From assembly GCA_937907705.1 (NCBI GenBank), contig CALCVP010000024.1, positions 1-15,723 of the forward strand: a DNA stretch of 15,723 bases, in the 5' to 3' direction. The DNA comes from an uncultured Prevotella sp. GTDB lineage: Bacteria; Bacteroidota; Bacteroidia; Bacteroidales; Bacteroidaceae. The position numbers and the translations under genes are program-made. Positions 14,606 to 15,723 of this stretch are shown here, piece after piece. Each line of letters begins with the position of its first letter. Within the stretch, counting starts at the first letter, position 1. Under the pieces are notes generated by a model. That model worked only from the letters and a program-made list of their open reading frames with translations. It was not told where the DNA came from and ran no database searches.

Positions 14606-15493
14606 TCAAAGTCCCCAATCGCTTAGGCTGTATTTAGCTTCTACTTTTCGCTCTATGTGATCAGGCAAGGCGGGGAAAAAATCTATACCCGTAATGCGCT
14701 CTACTTCGTCTACGGTGTTGACATAATCACTTTTTGGCTTGTTGCCTGCTTCATTCTTGTAGATGAAAGCAATAGCTTTTGGCGAACCTTTCATGCAAAG
14801 TATTACTTTGAAAAAGGCGTCTGGCACAACCACTTTATTCTTGCCAATTGTCTTGTGGCGTGTTTTTTTATAGATAACGGGTCCACTTACTATATAAATG
14901 TCACCATAGCGTTGTGCCCATTTTCTGCATGCGTTTTCCAATTCATTCCAATCGCCCACGTTTAGATTGTGGTTTTGTGGGCACATGTTGGTAAACAGAA
15001 AAGACTCTATCATGGCTTTTTCGCTCCATTTGTTGTCAGCAGCGGGGCACATGTGCCCACGGTCATATCCGGAATTGTAGTAGTCGTTGTCTGTGGCTCT
15101 GGGCTGTTTTACGTCTTCGTCCTCATGAAAAGCCCGTTGAGGCCTTTTTACATTTCCTTTTGTATGATTGGCTGTAAGATGCCATGCCACCCAATTGGGC
15201 AATAGTGTGTTGCTATTGTATGATACAGTATATCCTGTGCGTTTTAATATTTGCTCATGTGTATTTTTAAGTGGCGCAGGCAGCTCAAGTTCAGTGCTGT
15301 TAGTGCCGGCAGTCTTTTCATGGGTAGGGCTTTGAAGAGATGATACATCATTTGCAGTATTGTATGATTCGATGTTGCTATTTGTGGCATCAGCAGCAAT
15401 ACCGCCCATTAATGTTTTATGACTATTGTTGAGATTACATGCTGTAAGTATGGTACAGATGTAGGAAAAAGCAAATAATTTGGCTATTTTCAT
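14606..15493 (-). CDS. Lipoprotein DNA/RNA non-specific endonuclease (NUC1 family), second copy
   Basis: A 295-residue nuclease from the start at 15493. The frame extends to 15553, but a -7 box at 15531-15538 lies in that extension, and the inner Met starts a good signal peptide with lipobox LTAC (Cys19). NLNNSH follows the Cys, without the acidic export signal of the other nuclease, so this one may face the periplasm. The catalytic motif is canonical: DRGHMCPAAD with His147 as general base. Asn178 (in NLNVGDW) and Glu186 keep the Asn-x7-Glu spacing of Serratia nuclease N119/E127, so the site looks intact. It would degrade DNA and RNA non-specifically. It shares only the core motifs with the nuclease at 5676-6644 and is not a recent duplicate. 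It neighbours the xanthine operon, same strand, but has its own promoter. Confidence 0.93.
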   Translation of the reverse strand: MKIAKLFAFSYICTILTACNLNNSHKTLMGGIAADATNSNIESYNTANDVSSLQSPTHEKTAGTNSTELELPAPLKNTHEQILKRTGYTVSYNSNTLLPNWVAWHLTANHTKGNVKRPQRAFHEDEDVKQPRATDNDYYNSGYDRGHMCPAADNKWSEKAMIESFLFTNMCPQNHNLNVGDWNELENACRKWAQRYGDIYIVSGPVIYKKTRHKTIGKNKVVVPDAFFKVILCMKGSPKAIAFIYKNEAGNKPKSDYVNTVDEVERITGIDFFPALPDHIERKVEAKYSLSDWGL

Positions 15494-15530
15494 CTTTTGT
15501 TCCGCTGTTCTAAATGATAATATATGGATG

Positions 15531-15538
15531 CAAAGGTA
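15531..15538 (-). promoter_or_regulatory. -7 promoter box of the second nuclease gene
   Basis: On the - strand the sequence is TACCTTTG, a full match to the -7 consensus, 37 bases before the chosen ATG. No good TTTG is found 19-21 bases upstream, so the -33 element is weak or replaced. An activator could be needed. Confidence 0.55.
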
Positions 15539-15583
15539 ATAATAAATAATCAATTGGAATTTTAAGATACAATTAAAAACAAA

Positions 15584-15627
15584 AAAAGTGGATTGGTTTT
15601 ATGTCAAAATAAAGCCAATCCACTTTT
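15584..15627 (-). terminator. Rho-independent terminator of the gene at the right edge
   Basis: A 19-bp stem (15584-15602 with 15609-15627, one G-U pair) with a 6-base loop (GTCAAA). On the - strand it is followed by a long U-run (from the A-run at 15578-15587), 23 bases after the stop of the partial gene. Confidence 0.85.
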
Positions 15628-15650
15628 AGTTATTTAAATATCGAAGTTTA

Positions 15651-15723
15651 TTAAACTGGAACATTTACACGTCCGCAGTTGTACATTTTCAAAACGTTTA
15701 CACAATACTTGTTGAACTTCTTG
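15651..15723 (-). CDS. C-terminal end of an unidentified protein (partial)
   Basis: On the - strand a frame enters from the right edge and stops with TAA at 15651-15653, giving 23 residues that include VNVLKMYNCGRVNVPV. The other two frames are less protein-like or closed, and a strong terminator follows directly, so a real gene end is likely. Too little is present to name the family. Confidence 0.6.
   Translation of the reverse strand, partial: KKFNKYCVNVLKMYNCGRVNVPV

Overview
The window looks like a chromosomal segment of a Bacteroidota bacterium, most likely order Bacteroidales and probably Prevotella-like. The evidence is a TonB-dependent outer-membrane receptor followed by lipoproteins whose mature N-termini are acidic (typical of surface export), promoters of the TTTG / TAnnTTTG type, almost no Shine-Dalgarno sequences, a zinc-free type B L31 protein, and intergenic hairpin repeats. 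The genus is an inference.

Left block (1-6740, + strand). A three-gene operon encodes a TonB-dependent receptor, a DUF5689 lipoprotein and a lipoprotein with a jelly-roll (choice-of-anchor J-like), an OB-fold-like and a C-terminal beta domain. It ends in a strong terminator. Next comes rpmE2 (bL31B) with its own promoter and terminator, then a secreted lipoprotein nuclease of the DNA/RNA non-specific (NUC1, beta-beta-alpha-metal) family. A strong hairpin at 6681-6739 separates this from the convergent genes to the right.

Middle block (6738-12431, - strand). A lipoprotein resembling DUF5703/GH95-like (alpha/alpha)6 hydrolases is followed by a complete periplasmic GH78 alpha-L-rhamnosidase, probably one transcript. 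No SusC/SusD pair or regulator is next to them. Upstream lies a roughly 650-base non-coding stretch with a nested 17-bp inverted repeat, four 22-bp tandem units and a long-range inverted repeat.

Right block (12432-15723, - strand). A xanthine permease (NCS2) and xanthine phosphoribosyltransferase form a purine-salvage operon with a near-perfect Bacteroidota promoter and a very short leader. Then comes a second NUC1 lipoprotein nuclease, and at the right edge the last 23 codons of an unidentified - strand gene with its terminator.

A functional theme can be proposed. Two cell-envelope nucleases, a receptor with OB-fold-type lipoproteins, and a xanthine uptake/PRT pair lie within 16 kb. Together they could degrade extracellular nucleic acid, capture or import fragments, and salvage purines. 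The parts are read from sequence; the joint function is inference. No CRISPR array, complete mobile element, tRNA or rRNA was recognised.
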